Below, in pieces: positions 21,790 to 32,225 of a stretch of 64,000 nt of DNA. The stretch spans positions 548,501 through 612,500 of the forward strand of contig JASPKZ010005705.1 in NCBI GenBank assembly GCA_030220185.1, given 5' to 3'. Each line of letters begins with the position of its first letter. Positions within the stretch are counted from its first letter, which is position 1. The position numbers were made by a program, and so were the translations under genes. Under the pieces are notes generated by a model. That model saw only the letters and a list, made by a program, of their open reading frames with translations. It did no database searches and was not told the DNA's origin. Origin of the DNA: Diploptera punctata (Eukaryota > Arthropoda > Insecta > Blattodea > Blaberidae).

Positions 21790-23010
21790 TGCTGTAATCG
21801 ATGGCTCTTCACCCGAGCTATGGTTCGGCATCGGAGTTTCCGCTGCAGAAGACTCTTACGCAACACACCCATGTCTAGAAGTTCCCACTCCTCTTTATAT
21901 GCTTTCCAGAGACCGTCTATTGTTCGAGGACGCTTGTTTCCCAGTGCCCTTTTGAAGAGCCCAAAGACACAAAGTCCATCGGTGATGCATCAGGAGACTT
22001 CACTGGGATGTTGCTGAATGGAATAGCATGTATTCCAGTTTCCTGCTCCATTTCTCCAGGAACGCCAAGGTTGAACCCGAAGTGTGACTGGAGGCCTTGT
22101 CTTGGTGCACCCAGACTTGGTTTTTGTCTGTACCATGGAGGGCTGGGGTTTTAGTCGGGTAAATTGGGGTGAGAACTTCTTCATGGTAGTACTGGGAGTT
22201 GATTTTGGTCTTTTTTAGCTACTCTACGAATGGTCAGTTTTTCTATTAAATAATCAATTGAGTTGGTGTTTACTTGATGAAAATCCATATTTATTAATTA
22301 AATAAAAATAAAACGTAGTTTTATTTTTATTTAATTAGTTTTTCTATTGTTCGTAGCAATATCCCGCGGTGACCATAAATCCATTGGAGTAACTTTCTCT
22401 GCATTCGGCATACCACTTTTGAATTTATTTTTCAACCCTTTCTCTATAGTGAATTGCCCGGGGTTTGTTGCAGTCTCCTAGATAAACGTATGCTTCATCA
22501 AGTGTGACCAAAATTTTCCATTTTTCTCCTGTCAGGTGCTTTTCATAGTTTCCTGCTGTTGGTGCGGCATTCGGCAATGTGACGTGGCAACAATTTATGA
22601 ACCCTAATTTTGTGGCGCTTCTCATGTTTAAATCTTTGTTTATTATGGTGTTTACAGTTTTCAGGGATATTCCCAATCTGTTTGCAATCACCGTTTGTGT
22701 GACAGGGTTACCACCAGAGATAAGGACCTTGATCTTTCTGATTACATCTGGGGTGCGGGTAGTAGCAGGTGTGGATTTTCCCGTTTTTTTTTCCTTTTGG
22801 AATTAATCCCAAGCGACCCTTTCCCTTTTATTAAGCACTGAGCTAATTCCACACTTTGACACCATAAAATTACGTTTTTGCAAGCCTCAATAATCGCGGA
22901 ATAACTATAATTAGCGTCGGAAAGGGCAGTAATGCACCCTTCCCAAAACGGGTCTATCTGATTAGGCATTATACGAGCAACACGCGTGCGAGTGTAACAG
23001 AAGCAGCACA
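21790..23010 (-). pseudogene. Tc1/mariner-type transposase pseudogene
   Basis: Reading down the minus strand from about 23010, three disjoint frames follow in order. The first is an N-terminal segment with DANYSYSAIIEACKNV. The second is MIANRLGISLKTVNTIINKD, an HTH-like stretch, followed by VTLDEAYVYLGDCNK, which carries the first catalytic D, and HYRERVEK. The third reads DGLCVFGLFKRALGNKRPRT and ELLDMGVLRKSLLQRKLRCR near the 3' end. Together they match the DDE transposase layout of a Tc1/mariner-like group. Frameshifts, stops and an 89-bp insert make it non-functional. Confidence 0.75.
22248..22336. repeat. 89-bp insert ending in a perfect hairpin
   Basis: Flanked by a 12-bp direct repeat AGTTTTTCTATT (22236-22247, 22337-22348). 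Positions 22296-22314 and 22318-22336 are perfect 19-bp inverted repeats (AATTAAATAAAAATAAAAC) around a 3-nt GTA loop. It interrupts the transposase pseudogene. Confidence 0.8.
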
Positions 23011-23115
23011 CTGACTGGTTTGATCACCTCGCACGCTCCTGTCCTGATGACTGACACTCCAACGTCACAATCTACTTGGCAAATCGTTATCAGATATCGG
23101 AAACAACCCTCCGTA

Positions 23116-24052
23116 TTTTGCAGCAGGCTTTAGAAGGCACGAGGGTCTCTTCAGGGCGTGTTTTAGATTAAGCTGATTTCTGGGTTCTACTGGTGTGACA
23201 AGGAATTCGATAATCAGTAACATTGAGTTGTGTAATTAATTAAAAAGGGTTTATTTTGTTAACCTCTTATGAACAATACAATACACAACAAATTAATAAT
23301 ATCTTGTACACTACTTGAGCAAATCTAGACTTCCCTAGTATATTTTACGTACGATAGATTGATTCACACTTTTAGATAATAATATGGGAGCAACAGACTC
23401 CTCTGAATACTCGTAATATCATGAACTAGCCCACTCTGTTTTCTTAAGGGAGCTACTGGCCACACTGTGATCGTATATGAGAGCAACTAGCTTCTCTCTG
23501 TATGTACTCGTGTGTGAGCTACTGGCCCCACTGTATTCAATAACATTTCTTGGCCTTTTATAATCATTTCCCAAGGAAGTTTTAAAATTGGCTCAAGTAT
23601 TCCCTTTTAACAAATTTAATGTTTTGCAAATCTGACCATTTTCGACCCGTCAATCAGATTTACACTTTTCTAGATGAATACACATTGTATAAGCATTAAT
23701 TTCGTTTCGATAGGTACATGTACCTGCCAACCCTTGAGTTACCGTTAACCACTGTATAACAACAGTTTATTGTGTGGTCCCAAATAAATTTTAATTCTAG
23801 GAGTACCCCTGCTACAATTTTAAAATAAGTTTTACAATCTACGTATCTCCTCTCTCATGTATCTTCAAATGAGGAGCATCACAAAGCATTTTCCATCGCA
23901 CCTCAACTCTTACAAACTTATTTTACATCATCCCATGTTTTCTCTTCTTTATAATTTATTGTTTCCTCTTAGTCTTTCCATAATGCTGATTCCGTTACAC
24001 TATCCCTAACCCACTCCAAGTCCTCCTTCATCCTTATTCTATTACATCACTA
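23116..24052. other. Unclassified region
   Basis: No coding sense recognised. Two similar phrases about ninety bases apart (GGGAGCTACTGGCCACACTG near 23450 and GTGAGCTACTGGCCCCACTG near 23520) suggest a small local duplication. Confidence 0.4.
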
Positions 24053-24433
24053 GTTCTTGTATATTTTAAGCCCATGTTTCCCTTGACAGAGATTTAGGCG
24101 CTCTCCCCCTACAGGGAACAATTTGAACCATACTAATTTAGTTACACTTCTTTTCGTACAGATGTCATTTGAGTGGTCCGTGATCAACGTTCCGCCTCAT
24201 ACCGACATCTAGGAAACGAAGTTAGTACCAGGACGGGAAAATTCGGTAAATTTTGCTTAGATGCCTTTTCATTCAGGATTAGGTATATTTTACGAGCATC
24301 GGAGGTCCCTCCCGGAGGACTTGCTCCTTGGATGTTTCCACCCTAAAAAAAATCCATCAACCCCGGCCGGGTTTGGACCCGCGATTCTCGGGACCAGAGG
24401 CAAGGAGCATAACCACTAGTCCAACCGCGGCCG
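24053..24433 (-). repeat. SINE family E, full length
   Basis: The reverse strand starts with a tRNA-like head (CGGCCGCGGTTGGACTAGTG; B-box-like GGGTCCAAACCCG). The body includes AAGGAGCAAGTCCTCCGGGA and ends with a CTGTAGGGGGAGAGCGCCTA block. It is flanked by an imperfect 12-bp duplication, ATTACATCACTA (24041-24052) and ATTACATTACTA (24434-24445). Other copies lie at 33.9, 44.6 and 46.8 kb. Confidence 0.85.
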
Positions 24434-24445
24434 ATTACATTACTA

Positions 24446-25230
24446 CGTAGTTACTAATCTATCAATCTATCTTCATTCCTCATTCGTGCCACATGTCCTG
24501 CCCATCATAGTTTAAGATACTTAACTGTTCTTATTACATCTGGCTTCCCATGTTGCTCACTATTATGAAGTATTATCCATTCACTTATCTGTTTGTCGCT
24601 TTTTGGTCCAAAAAATTCCTAAGTACTTTATTCTCAAATATCCGTAATTTGTTTCTATTCCCGTAAAGTAAGAGTCTATGTTCCACATCCATTTAATATA
24701 ACAGAGAAGTTGTGATGACAAAAGTCCCTATAATGTGTAACAGCATGCATTTCTAGAATTTAGCCTATGTTTAATTTATTTATTAAATTATTGTTCCTAA
24801 GTATTTGAATTCAGCCACTACCTTTCAAAATTTCTTCGTTTCTCATTAACTAGCCATTACAATTATAGGCCTATAATACATTTTCAAGGGTGACCATATG
24901 TTTACTTTTATTCATACTCACTTACAGCACCAATTACTTAGTGATATCCAATGTAATGTGTGTGTTGGCTTACGTTAGTATCTCCTCGCTATCATCTAAT
25001 AATACTACATCATCAGCATATACCAACAGCTAATTAATGCCCCTGAGTTGTACGTCTTTTTTATCCTCTAAAGAATTGATGACATGCTCTAGTATAAAAT
25101 GTGTTAGAGAGGAGATAGTGCATCTCCTTGCAATAACCCACTGTGAATTCGAAGAGGATTTTAGAACTGTTTTCCTACACGAGGTCTACTCTTGGTGCCA
25201 TTCAGACATGTTCAAATAATTCATAAGTTA
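24446..25230 (-). mobile_element. Non-LTR RT relic (AGTT-tail family)
   Basis: The minus strand reads, with breaks, an RT catalytic-site stretch near 24985-25020 (a YADDVVLLDDSE-like reading), then an ETWTL-type region and the phrase for MRRAGHVARM (complement near 24495). The phrases CATGTCCTGCCCATC and ACTTAACTGTTCTTA also occur in the better copies at 58.0 and 63.7 kb, so it is the same family. The 3' end was cut off or displaced by the SINE E insertion next to it. Confidence 0.65.
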
Positions 25231-25385
25231 AATATGGGAAATAACATTATGAGGTTCTTAATTCAATGAATGAATGAGTCAATCCTTATCTTCCCTCATA
25301 TTTTATGTTTTTTTTAACATGGGAGTTTTCAAGAGGAGTCCCTCTCTTATCTTTAGCTGACATTATGACTCATAATATATAACTA

Positions 25386-25625
25386 CATCAGTTAGGAAAA
25401 CCGGGTAAGTCTTCAAAGTGATTTTTTACAGGAGAGCAAAAACTAGTTCAATGACTTACATCAAAGAGTGCATACATCGAAAATTCAATGCTTAATAACA
25501 CCGTCACTATTCGCTTGACGACTTACCCGTTTTTACCGAACGTGCATCGGACCAAAAGCTATCGGGAGATGTTAATAACTCATTTTCGACCAAAAGTTGA
25601 CTTACCCGGTTTTTCCTAACTGATG
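25386..25625. mobile_element. TA-flanked MITE, 240 bp
   Basis: Terminal inverted repeats of about 26 bp (CATCAGTTAGGAAAACCGGG... at the left, its reverse complement with one extra base at the right end) are flanked by TA at 25384-25385 and 25626-25627. There is no coding capacity. TA duplication and size fit a Tc1/mariner-derived MITE. The right repeat is nearly echoed internally near 25525 (GACTTACCCGTTTTTACCGA). Confidence 0.85.
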
Positions 25626-25740
25626 TAGATATATATCACAATAACTGAAGGGCTAATTTAAAAGATCAGACAAATCCAAAAATGAAAAATTCCATAAACT
25701 AAAATAAGAAGCAGTGTTATTTTATTTATTTACTTTTGGC

Positions 25741-25960
25741 ATGTTTGGGAAATGGAAGAAGTGTTTGGAAATTTATTGTGGAAAAGAAAGAGGAAAAGCA
25801 CAATAATGAGATGGGAGAATAATATGAATCTAGATTAAAGGAGTTAATTGTACATGATAGAGGGAATGATTGGAAAACTTTACCTTTGGGTAGGGATGTA
25901 TGGAGATATTATGTCGGCACTGCCATGAACCTCCGTGTTCGATAGAGTCAGTGAGGTAGT
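25741..25960 (+). mobile_element. Non-LTR 3' end (AGTT-tail family)
   Basis: A decayed copy of the terminal block found intact at 63.5 kb: TGGGAGAATAATATGAATCT, GATTGGAAAACTTTACCTTT, GGGATGTATGGAGATATTAT, CATGAACCTCCGTGTTCGAT and a short AGT-rich tail. Only the last 200 bp remain. Confidence 0.75.
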
Positions 25961-26088
25961 AAGTTTTTTTTGTGTTTAACCCTTAAATTGTCAATATATC
26001 CTACAATATACATTAGTTTAATTTATTTAGTATTGTTTATAATGTAACAGAAAAACAAATGAGTATAAATTCCTTAAATTTATATCAA

Positions 26089-26865
26089 ACTAGCTAATAC
26101 TCGGCGTGCGCTGTTACGCCTAAATAAAATTAAATGTGTTTTTATGTTCAGTTGAGTAAGTAAAAATAATATAAATTTATATCGTAATAATTTTAGATAC
26201 TCCGTGTTGATTACCCGGTGTTGCCCAGGAGTCTACTTATCTCGATAATCTTGGCATAAATGAATTGAAAGACAAAAATGGCTATTGAGAGTTATCCGTA
26301 AAAGAATGCCCACCGTGAGCTACTACGCTTGTCCGAGAATCTAGTAATCCCGATCTTCTTGGCATCAATGAGCTTAAAGATAAAAATGGTTATTATGAGT
26401 TATCTGTAAAAGATAGAAGGTGCTGCCACGGACTTTATTGTAGATTTTTTAGATATTCAATTCTTCTTTCTTCTTCTTCTTCTTTTTCTTCGTCTACGCA
26501 TGAAAGCTGGCAGCTTGTTGCGTGTTCATTCACTACAGGTCCGGGGTATGGTGCCGTCCTTCCATCGTAGTTGTGGTCTTCCTAATGGTATATTCAATTC
26601 TGTGTACATTAATTTGATATATATGTTATGGTTTAGGCAGCATAAGTTATTTAAGCATCCAAAAAGTTCCTAAAAACACGTTTTTCACTACGAAGCGTGA
26701 TGTTTAAGGGTGAAGGGATTGAGTTTTACAACTCTCTTATAGTCTAAAACTTCCCGGGAAACTCCTGAATATTTTGCAAAAAGTCCCATCACAATCGGAT
26801 GAACGGTATGGCAGCGTATAAAGGGCGGACAGACATACATTCGTTTATTTATTTATATATATATA
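26089..26865 (-). mobile_element. Helitron-like non-autonomous element
   Basis: On the minus strand it starts near 26865 with an AT run followed by TGTATGTCTGTCCGCCC. It ends near 26089 with GGCGTAACAGCGCACGCC, which can form a GGCGT/ACGCC hairpin, then GAGTATTAGCTAG-T. A 3' hairpin just before CTAG and no target duplication are Helitron hallmarks. The element at 56.9-57.6 kb shares both ends and an internally repeated block (ACGGATAACTCA..., ATGCCAAGAAGA..). There is no Rep/helicase coding. Confidence 0.65.
26465..26589 (-). mobile_element. 125-bp non-LTR 3' end inside the Helitron-like element
   Basis: Flanked by a perfect 12-bp duplication ATATTCAATTCT (26453-26464, 26590-26601). The minus strand reads PLGRPQLRWKDGT and ends in a GAAGAAGAAGAAA-type microsatellite, the usual tail of such elements. 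Confidence 0.8.
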
Positions 26866-27010
26866 ATTATACAGTAATGTAAATAATAACTTGCAGTTAT
26901 TTTGTTTTCATTGCGGTCTGAAACATTTAAATAACTGGCGTGAGAAATTATTGTTTTCCCAATTTTAGGGTTAATGAAGTCCCAATATTTTGTCTAATTG
27001 TATTAACCTC

Positions 27011-27329
27011 GTCCACCGCTGTGGTCTCCAGGTAGCGTGTCGCCTTGTCACGCAGCGGGCCCGGGTTCGATCCCCGATCGGGGCAGTTTTTCTGGATGAG
27101 GTTTTTATCGGGGATTTTTCTCACCTGTAAGACAAATGTCGGGAAAACTTTAAGGCCCAAACGGTCCCCGAAATCATATGGCCATCATCATCATCCTTCA
27201 CCGGTGTGGAAAGCAACGGGAAGCTACCACACCTACAATTCCCTAGTAAAGCAGCAAGCATCGCATGAAAATGCTATTATTGCAGTGAAGGACCTGCCTT
27301 CGGGCAGAATTACTATGGGTGGATGGATG
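27011..27329 (+). repeat. SINE family A, full length
   Basis: tRNA-like head GTCCACCGCTGTGGTCTCCA, B box GGGTTCGATCCCC, then the body with GTTTTTCTGGATGAGG and ATCATATGGCCATCATCATC, then tail type A (ACCGGTGTGGAAAGCAACGG ... CTGCCTTCGGGCAGAATTAC), ending (GGAT)n. A perfect 11-bp duplication GTATTAACCTC flanks it (27000-27010, 27330-27340). This is the clearest complete copy in the window. Confidence 0.95.
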
Positions 27330-27340
27330 GTATTAACCTC

Positions 27341-28019
27341 AATAGTCTCATTCCTTCGGAATTCGCTAGAGACACATGATCCGCAATTGGATCAATAACA
27401 TCTATTTTTAAAATATTGGACTTGTCCCTTTTTGGAATTAACTCTTCAATTCTTTATGTTTTTTATCTATGACCATATTTACAGTATAAATGGAGAGATT
27501 AAACTCGGAACTTATAGAACATGCATTTGCTAAGACAATATTTTATTCGAATTAATAGTACTGTAATAAATATAAACAGAAACCTCTCATGTAATCTTAT
27601 TTCAACATTTGAACATCAAATCATATACAACAATTTGCCTCTCACGAACATCAGGAAGGTAATAAATATTCTTTCTACACCAAACTGGAGTGATAATGAG
27701 GAGAAGGTAATATGACACACAAAGAGATATTCATGTTACAAAGTGGACTTCCCATCGTCTCGTCCTTCTATTCAAATACAATAACTGGTGAAATATTACA
27801 GAATAATGTCCGATATGTAATGATTCTGACATTTAAACAACATATTACACAATCACCTATATAACCAAGTATTTTTTCGGTTTAATTTACATATTGTTAA
27901 AATTCATTTTGATTTTGTATTTTAATATTTTATTACATACTGTATAATGCTTTTAAATATATATTCATTAGTTTATTTAGCATGTTTCACAACATTTCCC
28001 TGCGCCTGATTAACCTACT
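27341..28019. other. No recognised feature
   Basis: AT-rich DNA with short frames only. Confidence 0.45.
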
Positions 28020-28400
28020 ATCATTCTCCTCTCTGTCATTTTAATCACCATCGTAAATACTTTTCTTCTCTCATGCTCCTTAAATCAAACACCACCAATC
28101 CTCGTTAATTTTATTCTTCTTCTATTTCTACCAGGTGACACCCATTCGAGTTATTTTAGGGGGGAGGGAATTGTCTTCTACCATTATTTTTTACATCACC
28201 ATACCATTTTAATTCTTTGTTTCTTTTTATGAAACTCACACCTGAAATTTGAACATTCATCTTTTGTTTAATTATACCGTTTCTTATTTTATCTTCAAGA
28301 AATGCCAGCTAAATCCTCCGTTTCTGCAGAATTTAAATTATTTATTGTTTTTTATTTTAATTCCCGTGTTTCTGCATGAAAGTATGCTATTTTTAAAGAC
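28020..28400 (-). mobile_element. Decayed RTE-like 3' end
   Basis: CTTCTATTTCTACCAGGTGA, CACCATACCATTTTAATTCT and nearby phrases match, in order, the complement of the G.WIPPGKGKRG and LEWYGH blocks seen at 8.7-8.8 and 43.5 kb. No open frame is left. Confidence 0.5.
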
Positions 28401-28526
28401 TATTTAACTCATACCCCAAATTGCAGTCAATGATCAATCACATTTCAATGAATTTTAATTTACAACTAATCACAGTCGTTTTTCACCTCGATTGTATCAC
28501 CTTCATTTTATCAAGTGGCTCCCAGA

Positions 28527-28527
28527 T

Positions 28528-28565
<38 letters not shown>

Positions 28566-28568
28566 ATA
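28527..28568. repeat. (AT)n microsatellite
   Basis: About 40 bp of nearly pure AT dinucleotide with one phase slip. Confidence 0.9.
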
Positions 28569-29096
28569 GTGCACGAATATATGCAGATACTGCTTGCGGG
28601 TTATAATAGAAAAATATTTATAGCAATTGATTATACCACAATAAAAATTAACCACTGTTTGCACTTTCTTAAACGCATTATTTCCCAGGAATGAACGTTC
28701 AAGAAAAATATAATTGACATTTTTACATCGTAAGACATCAGAAATTCATTAAAAAACAGTTTGATGTGTTTGATTTTTTCTCCACTAAGGTGCATTCTTA
28801 CACTATTTCTATCCTTTGGCAATAAATAATATGATCTGGTTGCAGTGATGAACACATTAAACATCAAACATTTCTCACTTGTTTTCAAACATCGCCGTTT
28901 ACATTAAATATATAAATATTTTAAAATAACTATATTTAAATAATGATTTGTGAGTAAACAGCTTAATTGTATTCGTTAAATAGTCCTAACAAATGCCACT
29001 CTTGATTTTCAAATTCTCTAGATAAATTCACGACTCAGTACTTACGATAAAACTTCAAAAAGTTTGCGATAAACATTGATTGCACAAGTCGGCTGT
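28569..29096. other. 3' flank of GR-C
   Basis: AT-rich; no receptor fragment or transposon end recognised. It should hold the GR-C polyadenylation site, since GR-C is transcribed leftward into it. Confidence 0.4.
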
Positions 29097-30329
29097 TTAT
29101 GATGGTGTAGTATGAGAACAGCTGACAGAAGATGATGAAGAAGACACGACAGCATTAAACTGCAGTAGAATAATTAAATATGTTGTAATAGCCCCTGCTA
29201 CAGAATATAGGTAAGTATAATCTAGTGTAAAGAATCCAGAAGCAGAAAACTGTAGTCTGTAATGCAACAATTGATGTGAGAATTTTTCTAGACAGTTGGT
29301 ATTTGCATAGTCCCTCAAAAGTAAATTTCGTACCAGTCGTCCGGTACGGTTTGCTTCTTCGCTTGCCATCTGGCATGATGTAGCAATGCAAACCATCTTA
29401 AGCAAGCGCAAAATAATCCAGCAAATTAGAATAGACACTGTCTCGCCTACACTCGTTTTAATATTCAAACTATCAAACTGTAAAATTATGACCAACGTGT
29501 AATATATGTTCTGAATTAAAGCTACAAACAAGAAAGTAAGCTCTGAAAGTAGTGACATTCCATAGCAGGAATTTATAAGGTTGGCAGCATCAAATAAAGA
29601 TAAGTGCAAAGTTTGTAATTCTATGATTTTTGAAGTTTTATCTCGTAATTGTCTTGAACACAGGTTCTTCTGCAAGGGTATATGGAAAATTAAGGAAGTA
29701 ACTTGTTCCCCGAAAAGTGATTCCAATTTCTTGTTCAACAAAGCATATCTATGTCTAAGTAACAATACTAAATTTGTGAACTGAAGAAAAAACATATTTC
29801 CGATCATATGGAAAATATATTCTTTTATGTAATAGATAAAACTTCCATCAAAGGCCCAAATTGCTTGATCAAACCAGAAAATTATCAAACAAATTAAAAA
29901 CCAAATTAACATCTCAATTATTGATATTATTTTCATTTTACGATATATTTTATGAGAAAGATGTCCCAGAAGCATCTCATCAACAATAGTTATTTTATGA
30001 AAAATTTGTTGAAATTTATGTCTATGACAAATAGCAAACAATGATACCGCTGAAATTAATGAAACATTTGATATCAATGTTTCTAAGGCATCAGGAACCA
30101 TGATAGTGTAAGATAATTTAGGATAATCATGATTTATCTTCCACGCTAATGATGAAACACACCAGGTGGTCAATACAAAAACTATTAATAAAGAATACAT
30201 CACATCCCACTTAGTGGATTTTCCACTAGAACAGCTATAAGGCGCTAATCCTAGAATTTTTGATAAACAAAGCATCAGAGACACTGAACTATAAATATCT
30301 TGATAACGTGTATTCTTCCTCATCTTCAT
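29097..30329 (-). CDS. Gustatory receptor GR-C, intact single exon
   Basis: The only uninterrupted receptor in the window: 410 residues from ATG 30329 (MKMRKNTRYQ) to a stop at 29097, within the usual GR length range. The order is an N-terminal DIYSSVSLMLCLSKILGLAP; about seven hydrophobic segments (roughly 45-65, 85-105, 133-155, 167-192, 262-288, 298-322, 372-392); the SYTIMVPD block; SCQMASEEANRTGRLVRNLL in the intracellular loop before TM7; FSHQLLHYRLQFSASGFFTL; and the family signature TYLIILLQF at about 383-391. The tail is serine-rich. It is a member of the 7tm_7 insect chemoreceptor family and is probably expressed in taste neurons; the ligand is unknown. It lies opposite in orientation to the other four receptors. 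A second in-frame Met lies two codons in. No intron is needed. Confidence 0.95.
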   Translation of the reverse strand: MKMRKNTRYQDIYSSVSLMLCLSKILGLAPYSCSSGKSTKWDVMYSLLIVFVLTTWCVSSLAWKINHDYPKLSYTIMVPDALETLISNVSLISAVSLFAICHRHKFQQIFHKITIVDEMLLGHLSHKIYRKMKIISIIEMLIWFLICLIIFWFDQAIWAFDGSFIYYIKEYIFHMIGNMFFLQFTNLVLLLRHRYALLNKKLESLFGEQVTSLIFHIPLQKNLCSRQLRDKTSKIIELQTLHLSLFDAANLINSCYGMSLLSELTFLFVALIQNIYYTLVIILQFDSLNIKTSVGETVSILICWIILRLLKMVCIATSCQMASEEANRTGRLVRNLLLRDYANTNCLEKFSHQLLHYRLQFSASGFFTLDYTYLYSVAGAITTYLIILLQFNAVVSSSSSSVSCSHTTPS

Positions 30330-30975
30330 TTCTATAGATGATACAAAATCTTAATACTTTAGTTAACAAATGTTAATTTTCTATGCGTTAAAGTTAGCAC
30401 CAAGTTATGTACTACCAAATACGTCTATGCGTTTTTTTTAATATTCTTCAAACAGTCACAATTGTAAATATACACTTAAAACGTACAGTGTTATAATATC
30501 TTGTACGCTTGTTATTTATATATTTGCTAATGTATATTTTTCTTCGTCTTGATCTTTAAACATGACACAAAATTCTTAAATCCATAGTTAACATAGATTT
30601 ACTCTCTAATTCAAAGATAACAGTTTATACAGCAATAAATATTTTTATAGTTATATTGACAACTGAAATATACATTTAAAACATTCTGATTCTGTTCGGT
30701 TATTTATACATAAACGCTCAAAAATGTATATAATTCCAATAACTAATGATGATTTTAAAGTCTAGCTACAATTTATTAAGTTTAAGAGCAAGAAAATCAG
30801 GAGCTATAAATTAATTTCTACAAGGTTATATGTGGTACTACATGTTTTTATAGCTAGCGATATAAGTGTTCATGCTGTTAGTAACGATTCTACGAAATCT
30901 CTATAAGTAAAATCAATTATACAAACATTGTAGGAAAAATAGTATAACTGCTTATGAAGTGTACAAAAGTTGAAG
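30330..30975. other. 5' flank of GR-C
   Basis: AT-rich, nothing identifiable; presumed promoter and 5' UTR of GR-C. Confidence 0.4.
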
Positions 30976-30979
30976 AATC

Positions 30980-31800
30980 TGAGTAATTATTATATAGGAC
31001 GTTCTTCTTGATTCTTCTATAAAACTGGTGACCCACAGAGCTCGGTGCTTGGTCCTCGTTTTTTAGTTTATACAAATTGCAGACCTGCCTCCTAAACGCA
31101 TTGTAATTACCATTTGCATGAGTATAATATCCAAATATATTTTCACACAAATAAATATTATCTAAATGATGCTGTTACTAAAATTAATAAGTATCTTGAG
31201 TCACTAATAAATTGGATAGAGAAATACAGACTGCAACTAAACCTAACGGTAAGTTACAAGCAATTGTTATGGGCAATTAGATATAATTAGCTACAATAAT
31301 TAACTTAAATACAGTTTCGCATGTCTCCTAATGTGATTCAAATTCCTCATACTGAAACAGTAATAAACCTAGGAATACTTACGAACAAAAATCGTCATAA
31401 TAATATGCAAAAACAAATCACTGCCAAAACGGTCTTCTCAATAATTCATTCGTTAAATAGGATAACAAATATATGCTCTAAGGAAAATTATGGTAAAAAC
31501 ACTTGTAGTGCCTCATTTTGATTATGGTGACACTATTTTTACAAAACTCAATACCATTTTTACCCTAAGATTGCAGCTTTCTGTAATTCGTTCGTACGTT
31601 CTATTTGTGTTACTCGAAATTATGCTATCACGCTACACTGTCCATCGAACAATTATGGTGGTTTCATCTACATTACATTTTGCCGTTAATTCTCTAACGC
31701 AACTGTACCAAATAAAGCCACGATTTCATATCCTCGAACATTAGAGGAACTTAAAGAAAATATTCGAACTGTGAACTCCAACACTGCTACTTAGATTTAT
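30980..31800 (+). mobile_element. Jockey/CR1-type RT relic
   Basis: In order on the plus strand: a decayed GDPQSSVLGPRFLVYTN (the 'G.PQGSVLGP.LF..Y.ND' RT motif), KINKYLESLINWIEKYRLQL-N, INLGILTNKNRHNNMQKQIT and LVVPHFDYGDTIFTKL. These are the fingers/palm to thumb blocks of jockey or CR1 clade elements, distinct from the RTE-like families elsewhere here. There are many stops and frameshifts, and no endonuclease domain. Confidence 0.7.
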
Positions 31801-31924
31801 TTGGTGAGATTACCATACGAGATCCGTGCGACGAGCGGATGCCAAACCCTTGGGTTGCGTCTTAAAATGAAGATCCTGTATCATTCATGCTACTTTCATT
31901 TATTATAATTAACCACTTCCATGA

Positions 31925-32225
31925 TCTTATGATCAGATCTTCTGACTACAGTTTATGAGGTTCTGGTTCAATTCCTGGTCAGATCATGCAAATTTTCTAG
32001 CGAATTAATCTTGTGGTCGCCCATAGTCAGTAATTCAGGTTAAGATTAGGTTTGAAGACTCTCCAGTTGCTTCATTATCATTTGACACCCATCATATCAT
32101 CGGAGTAACGTAATCCCGTCTTTCAGGCGCCCCAACATCAGAAGTGGACTACAATTCCACCAATGCCACGAGAGAATGTCAGAAATGTCGTAAAGCAACC
32201 TAGTGGCATTGGACAAAAAAAGTTT
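31925..32225 (+). repeat. SINE: other tRNA-like head with tail type B
   Basis: A tRNA-like head (GGTTCTGGTTCAATTCCTGG, B box) unlike that of family A is joined to tail type B: GACTCTCCAGTTGCTTCATT, GGAGTAACGTAATCCCGTCT, GGCGCCCCAACATCAGAAGT. It ends in an A run near 32215. Confidence 0.65.

Larger units (their letters stand above)
21710..23113 (-). mobile_element. Tc1/mariner-type transposon, complete but dead
   Basis: The ends form inverted repeats of about 30 bp: left CGGAGGATTGTTTCTGATCT..., right (reverse complement) CGGAGGGTTGTTTCCGATAT..., with about four mismatches in 30. Both are flanked by TA (21708-21709 and 23114-23115), the classic Tc1/mariner target duplication. A decayed transposase lies between them on the minus strand. 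The length is 1,404 bp, of which 89 bp is a later insert. Confidence 0.85.
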
